Shown here piece by piece: positions 39,510 to 51,200 of a stretch of 64,000 nucleotides of DNA (its first letter is position 1; each line of letters starts with the position of its first letter). Source of the stretch: Physella acuta (lineage: Eukaryota > Mollusca > Gastropoda > Physidae); the NCBI RefSeq assembly GCF_028476545.1, contig NW_026732713.1, positions 17,501 to 81,500 of the forward strand, in the 5' to 3' direction. The translations under genes were made by a program, and so were the position numbers. The notes under the pieces are model-generated. The model did no database searches and had not been told where the DNA came from. It saw nothing but the letters and a program-made list of their open reading frames with translations.

Positions 39510-40820
39510 TGTGTTTGCTAGTATCGTTTATTTAGCCGGTGTTGCCATTTGATTATGATTATCTGATGTGGTTTATTTAGCCGGTGTTGCCATTTGATTA
39601 TGATTATCTGATGCGGTTTATTTAGCCGGTGTTGCCATTTGATTATGATTATCTGATGTGGTTTATTTAGCCGGTGTGGCCATTTGATTATGATTATCTG
39701 ATGCGGTTTATTTAGCCGGTGTTGCCATTTGATTATGATTATCTGATGTGGTTTATTTAGCCCGTGTCACCATTTGTTTAAATTTAGCTCTTATCGCTAA
39801 CTTAGATGATGAGGTTTATTTAGCCGTCTTCACCATTTGTATACGGCTTATTTAGTCAGTGTCACCGTTTGTTTAAATTTAGCGGATATCGCTCATTTAG
39901 CTGAAGTGTTTCATTTAGCCCGTGTCACCATTTGTTTAAATTTAGCGGATATCGCTCATTTAGCTGAAGTGTTTCATTTAGCCTGCGTCACCATTTGTTT
40001 CAGGTTAGTCGATTTATTCATTTAGCCAGTGTCACCATTTATTAAAGTCTGAAAAAATGATGATACCAAGTTTATGCTTGTGAAATGTTTTTTAGTGTTT
40101 TAATTTTTTTTTGGGGAAATTTAAAAAACGTAACCACAAGTGGTTTCAAATTTTCATCACGTTAAGTCGCACTTTAAATTATCTGATGCGGTTTATTTAG
40201 CCGGTGTGGTTATTTGTTTAGGATTATCTGATGTGGTTTATTTAGCCGATGTGGCCATTTGTTTAGGATTATCTGATGTGGTTTATTTAGCCGATGTGGC
40301 CATTTGTTTAGGATTATCTGATGTGGTTTATTTAGCCGATGTGGCCATTTGTTTAGGATTATCTGATGTGGTTTATTTAGCCGATGTGGCCATTTGTTTA
40401 GGATTATCTGATGTGGTTTATTTAGCCGATGTGGCCATTTGTTTAGGATTATCTGATGTGGTTTATTTAGCCGATGTGGCCATTTGTTTAAATTTAGCGG
40501 ATATCGCTTATTTAGCTGAAGTGTTTCATTTAGCCTATGTCACCTTTTGTTTAAATTTAGCGGATATCGCTCATTTAGCTGAAGTGTTTCATTTAGCCGG
40601 GTGTCACCATTTGTTTCAGGTTAGTCGATTTATTCATTTAGCCAGTGTCACCATTTATTAAAGTCTGAAAAAATGATGATACGAAGTTTATGCTTGTGAA
40701 AAAAAATTTTAGTTTGCTAAAAAATTTTTAGTGTATTAATATTTTTTGGGAAATTTAAAAAAACGTAACCACATGTGGTTTCAAATTTTCATCACGTTAA
40801 GTCACACTTTAAATTTATCA
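39510..40820. repeat. 45-bp minisatellites embedded in a tandem segmental duplication
   Basis: Two 45-bp arrays (39,535-39,780 and 40,180-40,490; core GGTTTATTTAGCCGATGTGG then CCATTTG) are each followed by a stretch of about 330-390 bp carrying TTTAGCGGATATCGCTCATT, GAAGTGTTTCATTTAGCC and ACGTAACCACA. The follow-up stretch is duplicated at about 39,780-40,170 and 40,490-40,815, so array plus flank has been copied as a unit of about 0.7 kb. A frame of 173 codons (40,140-40,661) stays open only because 45 is a multiple of three. Confidence 0.9.
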
Positions 40821-40904
40821 AATCCATCTTTTACTGATGCTGATATCATCGACAGCTTTCTATTTATAGACACTTTTCTAATTAGGCTACCTAACAGTAA
40901 AGTT

Positions 40905-40972
40905 CCGTTTCGAACCTGACCGTCAGTGGGGCAAATGAAGTGATGTTCACCTCTTTCTGTTACTTCCTACAA
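40905..40972 (-). mobile_element. SINE S1 3' fragment
   Basis: TTCGAACCTGACCGTCAGTG then GGGCAAATGAAGTGATGTTC on + matches the complement of the S1 3' part. Confidence 0.55.
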
Positions 40973-41859
40973 AGGCGATGTTTCTTCCTGATCGATTACT
41001 GCACCGGTTAAAGTGTGATTTCTGGTATTGAATCATGTCGAGTAGTATTGAATAATGATATTCGTATTAGCAAGGATTTTAAAAATAATGTTACATACTT
41101 ACCAAACTGCATTAATATATTATGCAATGGTTGATTTTTGAAACACATTGAACAGGAAGAGAAGTTGGCAGCAATTACTTTAAATAAAATAGCAATATAA
41201 ACATAAAGCATTATTTCTTTCCAATGTCTATATTTTGTCCCTGTGTCTATCTTTGCCATTGAAATAATACTTTGTATACATTGCTAAATCACAGAGATAA
41301 TGTATCTAATTTTTTTCTCTTTCCACCTCCCAATGGTACATGTTGAAGAAAGTAGACTGTGTTTAACAATGTTTTTGATGCTTGATTCACTAGTAAAAAA
41401 TAAATTCTTCGTTTCCATTTATTTAATTTTATGTAGTGCTCCGCTTATTTAAACGTACTTAATGTAAAAAAAAACCATGTAAAACACAAATAAATAAATG
41501 AACAAAAAAAAATAAAAATAAACGATTGAATAGATTTAAATATTTTTCTTTAAATATAACCTTAAAGTTCAGTTTAAATGAAAATAAACATACGACATAT
41601 GTACATGGTTAATGACGTCATTGAGTGATAACACGTACTTTACCTGTGGTATTTACTAAAGAGATCTTAACAAAGTTGAATGGTTTTTTTATATCATGAG
41701 AACTGTTGAACCTGTTTAGTTTTGTCTGGATAGGTTGTTACTATCTGGTTGTACTTGTTGTGGTTGTGGTAGAAGAGATAACAGTAGACATCATCATAAA
41801 ACGTGACGGTTGGTGTGGTTGTGAAGGTCACGTCATCGTGTGGCCAGATTCGATGTTAT

Positions 41860-42475
41860 AGATAGTGGCCTATTTCTAGGTTATATATGGTGGCCAATTT
41901 CTAGGTTATATATGGTGGCCAACTTCTAGGTTATAGATGGTGGCCATTGTCTAGGTTATAGATGGTGGCCAACTTCTATGTTATAGATGGTGCTAACTTC
42001 TAGGTTATAGATGGTGTCCAATTTGTAGGTTATATATCGTTGCCTAGATTATATATGATGGCCAATTTGTAGGTTATACATGGTGGCCGACGTCTAGGTT
42101 ATAGATGGTGGCCAACTTCTAGGTTATACATGGTGGCCAACTTCTATGTTATAGATGGTGGCCAACTTCTATGTTATAGATGGTGCTAACTTCTAGGTTA
42201 TAGATGGTTTCCAATTTCTAGGTTATATATGGTTGCCTAGGTTATATAAGATGGCCAATTTGTAGGTTATACATGGTGGCCGACATCTAGGTTATAGATG
42301 GTGGCCAACTTCTAGGTTATACATGGTGGCCAACTTCTAGGTTAAAGATGATGGCCAATGTCTAGGTTAAAGATGATGGCCAACGTCTAGGTTATAGATA
42401 GTGGCCAACGTCTAGGTTATAGATGATGGCCAATGTCTAGGTTATAGTTCTTGGCCTAGGTTATAGATAATCACC
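41860..42475. repeat. 25-bp minisatellite with roughly 190-bp higher-order copy
   Basis: About 25 units of TCTAGGTTATAGATGGTGG plus CCAACT. A run of distinctive units (CTATGTTATAGATGGTGCTA, then GTTGCCTAG, then a GATGGCC unit) appears near 41,965-42,090 and again near 42,150-42,300, showing block duplication. Confidence 0.92.
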
Positions 42476-43270
42476 AGATACTAGTGACCAGCTCTCAAAT
42501 GCTAAAATAAATCTTTACCTTTTCTTAGACATCTAAACTAATTTTTTCATGCCACAGTATACGTTTTACAAGGAGATTTGAGTTAAACAACAACATCAAC
42601 ATATCCCAAGTTATCCGGCTAAATCAACTTTACATTTGTATTTCGGCTTTAAACTGAGTTGCAATGTTTTAAGTTAAAAAAAAACTTTTAAAGTACACTG
42701 AAAAGGTATTTTAAGAAAAAAAATGTCCTGCTCGAATTGTCTCAATAGCCAGACAGAATAAACAGATTGAAGAATCGAGCATATCACTTACAGATGTTAC
42801 CTTAGTGCTAGACGTATTGGTTTAGGCCAGATTTTTGCTTCCTCCTATTGGGCAACTCAACGCTGGTTTCGTCATAAAGGAAAAGTGTGGTGAGGGAGTA
42901 ACCCACGGTCTCAAGATCTCGAGACTTTCAGTTTATCAAGCGCCCGTTGTACAACTGGATCACGCCATCTCTATGATTAATTAAAGTCACTAACTGATCA
43001 GATAGCGTATCGGTTGATCGATTAAAATAAAATGGAGCAATGATACGAATTTATTGTGCGTGTCGTGTTAAAATTTACAGGCTAGTTGATGGTGGTTTTT
43101 TTATTGTGGGGTGCAAGAGGGTGGCCTATTCAATATCTGACCTAATATTAAACAAAGATCTTTATTGATGTCGCGTGCTTTAGATCTATTTGTTTAAACT
43201 TAGATTTTAAAATATTTGTTAAAAATATTATTTTAGATACGTATTGAAAGAAAAGAACTCCTCCTTTGAG
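42476..43270. other. Intergenic; SINE S1 head fragment
   Basis: A - strand S1 head fragment is visible near 42,880-42,970 (CTCGAGACTTTCAGTTTATC on +). No gene. Confidence 0.5.
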
Positions 43271-43676
43271 CAGGGGCGTAGCGTAGAGACCCATTCGGCG
43301 TCCGGGCCGAAATATCAATTTTGCGCCCCTTCCTCTATTGATATACTTATTCACATTGCAAAAAAGCGCTCCTCCCCCCAATTATGAAAGGTAGGGGGAG
43401 CTTTTTACTAGCTACTGTCCCTTAACGGTTTTTATGTTAGCGTCAAACGATGCTGAAAACAGTTAAGTAAGCCCGTAAATTTAAGCAACAGTCTGATTTC
43501 TAATTTCGACTGTCAATAATTATGTAATGGAGCTCGAAATGACCTTTTTTTCCTAACCTGTTAAACCCCCCCCCCCCCCTCTAATGATTACGCCCGGGAC
43601 GATCGCGCCCCCCCCCCCCCGCCCCGCCCCCCCCCCCCCCCCGCCCCGCCCCGTCCCTCTCCTAGCTACGCCTCTG
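43271..43676. mobile_element. hAT-like MITE, family A, long copy
   Basis: Starts CAGGGGCGTAGCG and ends CTAGCTACGCCTCTG. It is longer (406 bp) than the other copies and has extra sequence between C/G-rich segments; the flanking 8-mers do not match. It may be two copies recombined, or an old insertion. Confidence 0.7.
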
Positions 43677-44074
43677 CGGCGTTGAGGTGATAATTAAACG
43701 AGATTACTTTCGCCATGCTAGATCACCCTATGGCTTTCCCAGCTACCCGCGGGTCTAAACTACTAATGTACAGAAACTGCGGATATATGTCAATGTCTGC
43801 ATCACAGTCATAAAGAAACACAATGAGCAAGGCCTTACATTAAACGTAAAAAAATTCAACACGAAATATAACAACGTAATGTGTAGTAAAAAAATTGACA
43901 ACATCAATTAATGCTTATTATCTGGGGTATTAATTAAATTTTGACGTCACTATAATTGTGACCGTTAAGTCTATAGGACGGTTATCATCTCATGACATCC
44001 CAGCGCGTACACATTCAAAACTATGTCATCATCGGTATGTGTTGTCACGCTCAAGATAAGAAATTCTAACATAC

Positions 44075-44475
44075 GTCTGTAGGTAGTTGTTGTGTTTGTT
44101 AAACGTGTGTGGTTTATAAGTTTTATAAGTAGTTGTGGTGTTTGTTAAACTTGTGTGGTCTATAAGTTTTATAGGTAGTTGTAGTGTTTGTTAAACTTGT
44201 GTGGTTTATAAGTTTTATATGTAGTTGTGGTGTTTGTTAAACTTGTGTGTTTTATAAGTTTTATAGGTAGTTGTGGTGTTTGTTAAACTTGTGTGGTTTA
44301 TAAGTTTTATAGGTAATTGTGGTATTTGTTAAACTTGTGTGGTTTATAAGTTCTTTAAGTAATGTGGTGTATGTAAACTTGCGTGGTTTGTAAATTCTAT
44401 ATGTAGTTGTGGTGTAAGTAAAACTTTGGTTTATAAGTTGTATGGTGGTTGCGGTGTGTGTTAAAATGTATGTTG
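44075..44475. repeat. 46-bp minisatellite
   Basis: About eight units of GTAGTTGTGGTGTTTGTTAA, ACTTGTGTGGTTTATAAG and TTTTATAG, decaying to the right. Confidence 0.92.
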
Positions 44476-44509
44476 TTCATTGCATCATTTGGTAGTTGAG
44501 GAATATGGC

Positions 44510-44870
44510 TACGTCTCTATGTAGATGTAGAATATGTTCATGCATTGAGGTATCTGTGGATATGTTCATGCATTGAGGTATCTGTGGATATGTTCATGTC
44601 TTTAGGTATCTGAGGATATGTTCATGTTCTTAGGTATCCGTGGATATGATCATGCCTTGAGGTATCTGTAGATATGTTCATGCATTGATGTATCTGTGGA
44701 TATGTTCATGCCTTGAGGTATCTGTGGAAATGTTCATGTCCTTAGGTATCTGTGGATATGTTCATGTTCTTAAGTATCCGTGGATATGATCATGCCTTGA
44801 GGTATCTGTTGATATGTTGATGCCTTTAGCTAGCCGTGGAATATATTCATGCCTTTCGTTGAAGAGTGTT
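44510..44870. repeat. 28-bp minisatellite
   Basis: About 12 units of GATATGTTCATGCATTGAGG then TATCTGTG, with CCTTGAGG and TCTTAGG variants in ordered blocks. Confidence 0.92.
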
Positions 44871-44914
44871 CATCTGTTTAGATAGTTGTAGAATACGTTC
44901 ATGTATGTAGCTCA

Positions 44915-44992
44915 GGACTAATCGTGTCTTTAGTAGAGGACTAGTCACGTCTTTAGTAGAGGACTAGTCACGTCTTTAGTAGAGGACTATGC
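44915..44992. repeat. Three-copy 24-bp repeat upstream of ferroportin exon 1
   Basis: GTCTTTAGTAGAGGACTAGT then CACG, three copies, ending about 45 bases before a possible acceptor (tctgcag at 45,029-45,035). Confidence 0.85.
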
Positions 44993-45058
44993 TCACCAAA
45001 TTTTGGATTCTGATACTTCGTGTTCACGTCTGCAGGTAGTTCAGACTATGTTCCTAGC

Positions 45059-45089
45059 TCGAGTTCGAATCCAGTGAGGTTCAGCTCGG
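45059..45089 (+). promoter_or_regulatory. Iron-responsive element (IRE) in ferroportin 5' leader
   Basis: Canonical hairpin: loop CAGTGA (45,072-45,077); upper stem GAATC/GGTTC, five pairs; unpaired C at 45,066; then a seven-pair lower stem (45,059-45,065 with 45,083-45,089, two G-U pairs). It ends 17 bases before the ATG at 45,107. In vertebrates this element binds IRP1/IRP2 when iron is low and blocks translation of ferroportin mRNA. Here it would give iron-dependent control without hepcidin. Its strength depends on distance from the cap, which I cannot place. The 5' half matches the T-arm of SINE S1. Confidence 0.85.
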
Positions 45090-45106
45090 CATCAGCATAG
45101 CCCAGG

Positions 45107-45203
45107 ATGGACAGTGACGAAGTTGACCAGGGCCCAGTTCCAGCCGAGACTCTGGCAATCAAAGCTAACGGTCACCTGTCGCAAACAGATTCCACCTCAC
45201 CAG
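45107..45203 (+). CDS. SLC40A1: Ferroportin exon 1
   Basis: Cytosolic N-terminus, MDSDEVDQGPVPAETLAI and on, residues 1-33 (last codon split). It ends CACCAG before gtaggc. A possible acceptor at 45,035 would put the leader with the IRE in the same exon. Confidence 0.88.
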
Positions 45204-48200
45204 GTAGGCAGAGAGACACAAAAGTGTACAATTTAGTACGTTACCTGATATTGATTTTAGCTTAGTGAGAAACTTAAAAGTTACTATTATATGTCAACTC
45301 TAAGCAGTCCCTACATCCAATCAAAGGGAAGTAATAAAGCATTAGTTAACGTATCACATATAAATGAACATACACGTTATGTAATACACCATATATAATC
45401 ATTACACACAACATTTTATACGACATAAAACAATTGGGGCATAAAAGAGTCTTTTATAATCTAGTTTACATTTTTAAATCATTAATGGTAATAAAATACG
45501 TTTGATAAAAACGCAATATCTAAATTGACAAAAATCGAAATAAGTTAAAATGTTGTCCCTGGGAATCTGATGATGGGATCGTTATTATGAAACAAAAAAT
45601 GTTTTCCTTGTTGGGCAATATAAACATTAACAATCTAGAGTAGACATTTTGTACTATAAATAACTGAAAACAATCCGTTTTTAATAAACAAAAGTGCAAG
45701 TAAAAAAAAAAACCCGTGTGTCTTTTGTTCCAATTTCAGAGAATTCCGGCAAGACTTTCGCCACGCTTGGCACCAGTCTGTTGGTCTACTGTAGTCACTT
45801 TCTTACAGCATGGGTACGTTGTTAGGTGTCTCATAACATCATTGGGTGTCTCATGTCATCATTGGGTGTCTTATGACAACATGGGTACGTTGTTAAGTGT
45901 CTCATGATAAAATGGGTACGTTGTTAGGTGTCTCATGATATAATGGGTACGTTGTTAGGTGTCTTATGGCATAATGAGTACATTGTTAGGTGTCTCGTAA
46001 CATAATGGGTACGGTGTTAGGTGTCTTATGATATAATGGGTACGTTGTTAAGTGTCTCATAACATAATAGGTAGCCTACGTTGTTAGGTGTTTCATGATA
46101 TAATGGGTAAGTTGTTAAATGTCTCATAACATAATGGGTAGGTTGTTAGGTGTCTCATGATATAATGAGTACGTTGTTAGGTGTGTCATGATATAATGGG
46201 TAGGTTGTTAGGTGTCTCGTGATATAATGGGTACGTTGTTAGGTGTCTCATGCATAATGGGTACGTTGTTAGGTGTCTCATGATATAATGAGTACGTTGT
46301 TAGGTGTCTCATGATATAATGGGTACGTTGTTAAGTGTCTCATAACAGCATAGGTAAGTTGTTAAGTGGCCTTTTAGGAGAGACAACTCCAAAATCAAAC
46401 AACTGCTGCCTAGGTTGGACAAAGGCTATGAAACCAAATCCGAAAAGCACGCTGAAATCGGATTCAACGGCCTAAATGGCGCATAATCAGTATTACATTA
46501 TTGTGTTGGAGGCGTGGTCGAGTTGGCAAAGTTCTTGGTTGTTAAACCGAAAAAAAGTCTCGAGTTCGAACCCTCTGGTAGATAAGGCTCGATCCCTTTC
46601 AACACTAAAAATTGAAAACGAAGAAGAAGTTGTAAGTATTGGTGTGTTAATAATGATACTATGAGTTTAATGTTTGGATGCGTGGTTCAGCATTGCCTGG
46701 CAGAATAATATCACTTGTTAAATAACATCATAGTATGTATTTAGTATGGGACGGCGTGGCCTAGCGGTAGATCGCTAAAGTTCTTACACGGAAGTCTCGA
46801 GGTCAAATCCGTGATCAAGTCAGTAGAATGTCCCTGAGCCCACTAAGGCGGCTGGGCATAGTGCTGACCACACTATACCTTCATATGTTGAGGTTTCTCA
46901 AACATAAGAACTCTACTTCGTCCGCCCATGTGTCTTGGGCACGAACGGGAAAATATGATAGAAATGGTGATGATGATGGTAATGATGATGATGATGATGA
47001 TGATGGTGCTGATGGTGATGATGATGGTGATGCTGGTGATAATGATGGTGATGATGATGGTGCTGATGGTGATGATGATGGTGCTGATGGTGATGATGAT
47101 GGTGATGATGATGATGATGGTGCTGATGGTGATGATGATGGTGCTGATGGTGATGATGATGGTGATGATGATGGTGATGATGATGGTGATGATGGTGATG
47201 ATGATGGTGATGATGATGGTGCTGATGATGTATTTAGTGATAGCAAATGTGCGTAGTTATGAGTTCAATGACCGTATATATTTGTTGCTTTGTTAAATAG
47301 TCAATGTCGAGCAGTAGCTATTTGTAATAGCAATATGTTTAGCGGCGTTATGATGCCCTTACTATCTGTTCAATTATCAAGTTGATATCTTGAATACCAC
47401 AGCTAAAATACCAACTTACCTGAAATCATCTATTGTAAATAAAAATATGATGTAATGTTGTTCTACTTCCGGGGAACAGGGTGACCGGATGTGGACATTT
47501 GCTGTGGGCATCTTCATGATCCACATCACACCAGATTCTCTACAACTGACAGCCATATACGGCCTCACCATGGGCACAACGGTACTGCTAGGGGGAGCAA
47601 TAATTGGAGATTGGGTAGACAACTCTGCTAGACTCAGAGGTTTGTGCTTAAAGGCTGATAACTCTGTTGCCCACTATATAATATGATACAATTAGACAGT
47701 GTGGTTGGGGGGGGGGGGAAGCAGTCATCTACTAACTCAAAAGCTGGGTTTAGGATTTTGGGCTTAAGTAAGGATGTCCAGGGGCAAGGTACCCATTACA
47801 GTTGGGTGGAATTAGGAAGTCTTACGGGTTCAAAATCTGAATCTGTACTTGAAACTTTTAGCAGAGGCGTAGCGAAGGGGGGGGGGGGGGGTGGCGGGTG
47901 GGTATTACATATGTCCCCGGGCGCCGACCTTAGGGGGCGCCGAAATGGGTTGGAAAAACAAATTAAAATCTCATTTTAACTGCAGTTTTGCATTATAAAT
48001 GAAAAAATAAATGGGGGGGGGGGGGGTGCAAATGGAAAGTTTAAAGGGGAAGGGGGTGCAAATGGAAAGTTTGAGGGGGGGGAGGTGGTTGCAAATTGAA
48101 AGGTTTTTCCCGAGGCGGGCGCCAAATTGAAAGCTTGTCGCTACGCCTCTGCCTTTAAGGTTAGAAGTCATGCGCTCTACCGTTTTACCATTACACTAAG

Positions 48201-51200
48201 TTAAACTAAGTCATAATATAATTATTGGTGGTGATATAACGCAATGCAAACAATTCTAAAAACAGACACAAGCAAAGCTTCTGTTTACATTTCCAGCCGC
48301 CCAGGTCTCCCTAGTACTACAGAACGTCCTCATCATACTCAGCGCCGCCGTCATCTACTGTTTCCTCATGTTCAAGGAGGAGCTGCTGGACATTGGCGAG
48401 TGGACCAGGTACGTGGCCTACGCCCTCATCATCGTGCTCGCCTCGGCCGCCAATCTGGCGACCATCGCCAACACGATCGCAGTGGAGAAGGACTGGATTG
48501 TGGAGATCTGCAACAAGGACGAGGAAAAACTTGCTAGTAAGTTGTAAGGATTTTTGTTTGTTTTCGATACCAATATAGTTGATTCGAAATACGAATTATT
48601 TTATATTTTAGCGTTTGTCTACTTGGTAAAAAGAATTAAATAGCATCTATAATACGGATGGTAAGTAGGTCACCAACCAGTTCTATGGCTCATGAAGGTT
48701 TTATTGACCTACTTAACAGCCCTATTCTGACAGTTCTTACATTTTGTTTATCTCAAATGAAATTCAATATATGGCGAATACCCGGGCTTTAGGGGGAGAT
48801 ATCATGAGATGCTCATGCACCGTGATCTTTCTTTGACCTCTCCAGAGGAGCTGAGTATTACGTTTGGCTGGTTAAACAAAAATGCCGAATGGAATCCAGA
48901 GTTGGTAATGCTATCGCCTAAAGGGTTAACAATGTAAACGTGGAACCAATCAAAACAATAAACCGCGAGTGACTTTTTTTTTTACAAATTTATTCAGGCA
49001 TGACAACAATAAATGAAAAACTAACGAAACAACTATACAAGTTATTGTTTTTAATTTATCCAGCCGTGCTAGCAATACATGTAACACTAAGAAAACAAAA
49101 CACTACAATGCAGGCCATAGACCTCGCCACCCAAATCATCGCCCCCATTTTTATCTTTATTCAGCCATGACAGCAACGATGCGGGCCATTGACCTGACCA
49201 CCCAAATCATCGCTCCCTCCCATCGTCACCACCATTTTTATCTTTATTCAGCCATGACAGCGACGATGCGGGCCATTGACCTGACCACCCAAATCATCGC
49301 CCCCATCCTCACCACCATTTTTATCTTTACTCAGCCATGACAGCAACGATGCGGGCCATTGACCTGACCACCCAAATCATCGCTCCCCCCCATCGTCACC
49401 ACCATTTTTATCTTTATTCAGCCATGACAGCGACGATGCGGGCCATTGACCTGACCACCCAAATCATCGCTCCCCCCCATCGTCACCACTATTTTTATCT
49501 TTATTCAGCCATGACAGCGACGATGCGGGCCATTGACCTGACCACCCAAATCATCGCCCCCATCCTCACCACCATTTTTATCTTTACTCAGCCATGACAG
49601 CAACGATGCGGGCCATTGACCTGACCACCCAAATCACCCTCCCCCCTATCGTCACCACTATTTTTATCTTTATTCAGCCATGACAGCGACGATGCGGGCC
49701 ATTGACCTGACCACCCAAATCATCGCTCCCCCCCATCGTCACCACCATTTTTATCTTTATTCAGCCATGACAGCGACGATGCGGGCCATTGACCTGACCA
49801 CCCAAATCATCGCCCCCACCGTCACCACTATTTTTATCTTTATTCAGCCATGACAGCGACGATGCGGGCCATTGACCTGACCACCCAAATCACCCTCCCC
49901 CCTATCGTCACCACTATTTTTATCTTTATTCAGCCATGACAGCGACGATGCGGGCCATTGACCTGACCACCCAAATCATCGCCCCCACCGTCACCACTAT
50001 TTTTATCTTTATTCAGCCATGACAGCGACGATGCGGGCCATTGACCTGACCACCCAAATCATCGCCCCCTCGTCACCACCATTTTTATCTTTATTCAGCC
50101 ATGACAGCGACGATGCGGGCCATTGACCTGACCACCCAAATCATCGCCTCCATCGTCACCACTATTTTTATCTTTACTCAGCCATGACAGCGACGATGCG
50201 GGCCATAGACCTGACCACCCAAATCACCCCCCCCCCCTATCGTCACCACTATTTATATCTTTATTCAGCCATGACAGCGACGATGCGGGCCATTGACCTG
50301 TCCACCCAAATCACCCCCCCCCCCCCCCCCTATCGTCACCACTATTTATATCTTTACTCAGCCATGACAGCGACGATGCGGGCCATTGACCTGTCCACCC
50401 AAATCACCCCCCCCCCCCTATCGTCACCACTATTTATATCTTTATTCAGCCATGACAGCGACGATGCGGGCCATTGACCTGTCCACCCAAATCACCCCCC
50501 CCCCCCTATCGTCACCACTATTTATATCTTTATTCAGCCATGACAGCGACGATGCGGGCCATTGACCTGTCCACCCAAATCACCCCCCCCCCTATCGTCA
50601 CCACTATTTATATCTTTATTCAGCCATGACAGCGACGATGCGGGCCATTGACCTGTCCACCCAAATCACCCCCCCCTATCGTCACCACTATTTATATCTT
50701 TATTCAGCCATGACAGCGACGATGCGGGCCATTGACCTGTCCACCCAAATCACCCCCCCCCCTATCGTCACCACTATTTATATCTTTATTCAGCCATGAC
50801 AGCGACAATGCGGGCTATTGACCTGACCACCCAAATCATCCCCCCTATCGTCACCACTATTTTTATCTTTATTCAGCCATGACAGCGACGATGCGGGCCA
50901 TTGACCTGACCACCCAAATCATCCCCCCTATCGTCACCACTATTTTTATCTTTATTCAGCCATGACAGCGACAATGCGGGCTATTGACCTGACCACCCAA
51001 ATCATCCCCCCCCTATCGTCACCACTATTTTTATCTTTATTCAGCCATGACAGCAACGATGCGGGCCATTGACCTGACCACCCAAATCATCCCCCCTATC
51101 GTCACCACTATTTTTATCTTTATTCAGCCATGACAGCGACGATGCGGGCCATTGACCTGACCACCCAAATCATCGCCCCCCCCCAAATCCTCAACTATTG

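Noticed and set aside
40140-40661. 173-codon frame with a repeated LSDVVYLADVAICLG peptide
   Set aside because: Frame kept open by a 45-bp unit; no start context, no domain, and the region is a duplicated minisatellite.
46828-47296. Asp-rich, Met-rich and Ser-Pro-rich frames
   Set aside because: All are the GATGATGGT microsatellite read in different frames, starting inside a SINE.
49165-51128. Upstream copies of the exon 5 start as separate exons
   Set aside because: None has a donor or the rest of the exon; only the copy at 51,215 continues into unique coding sequence.
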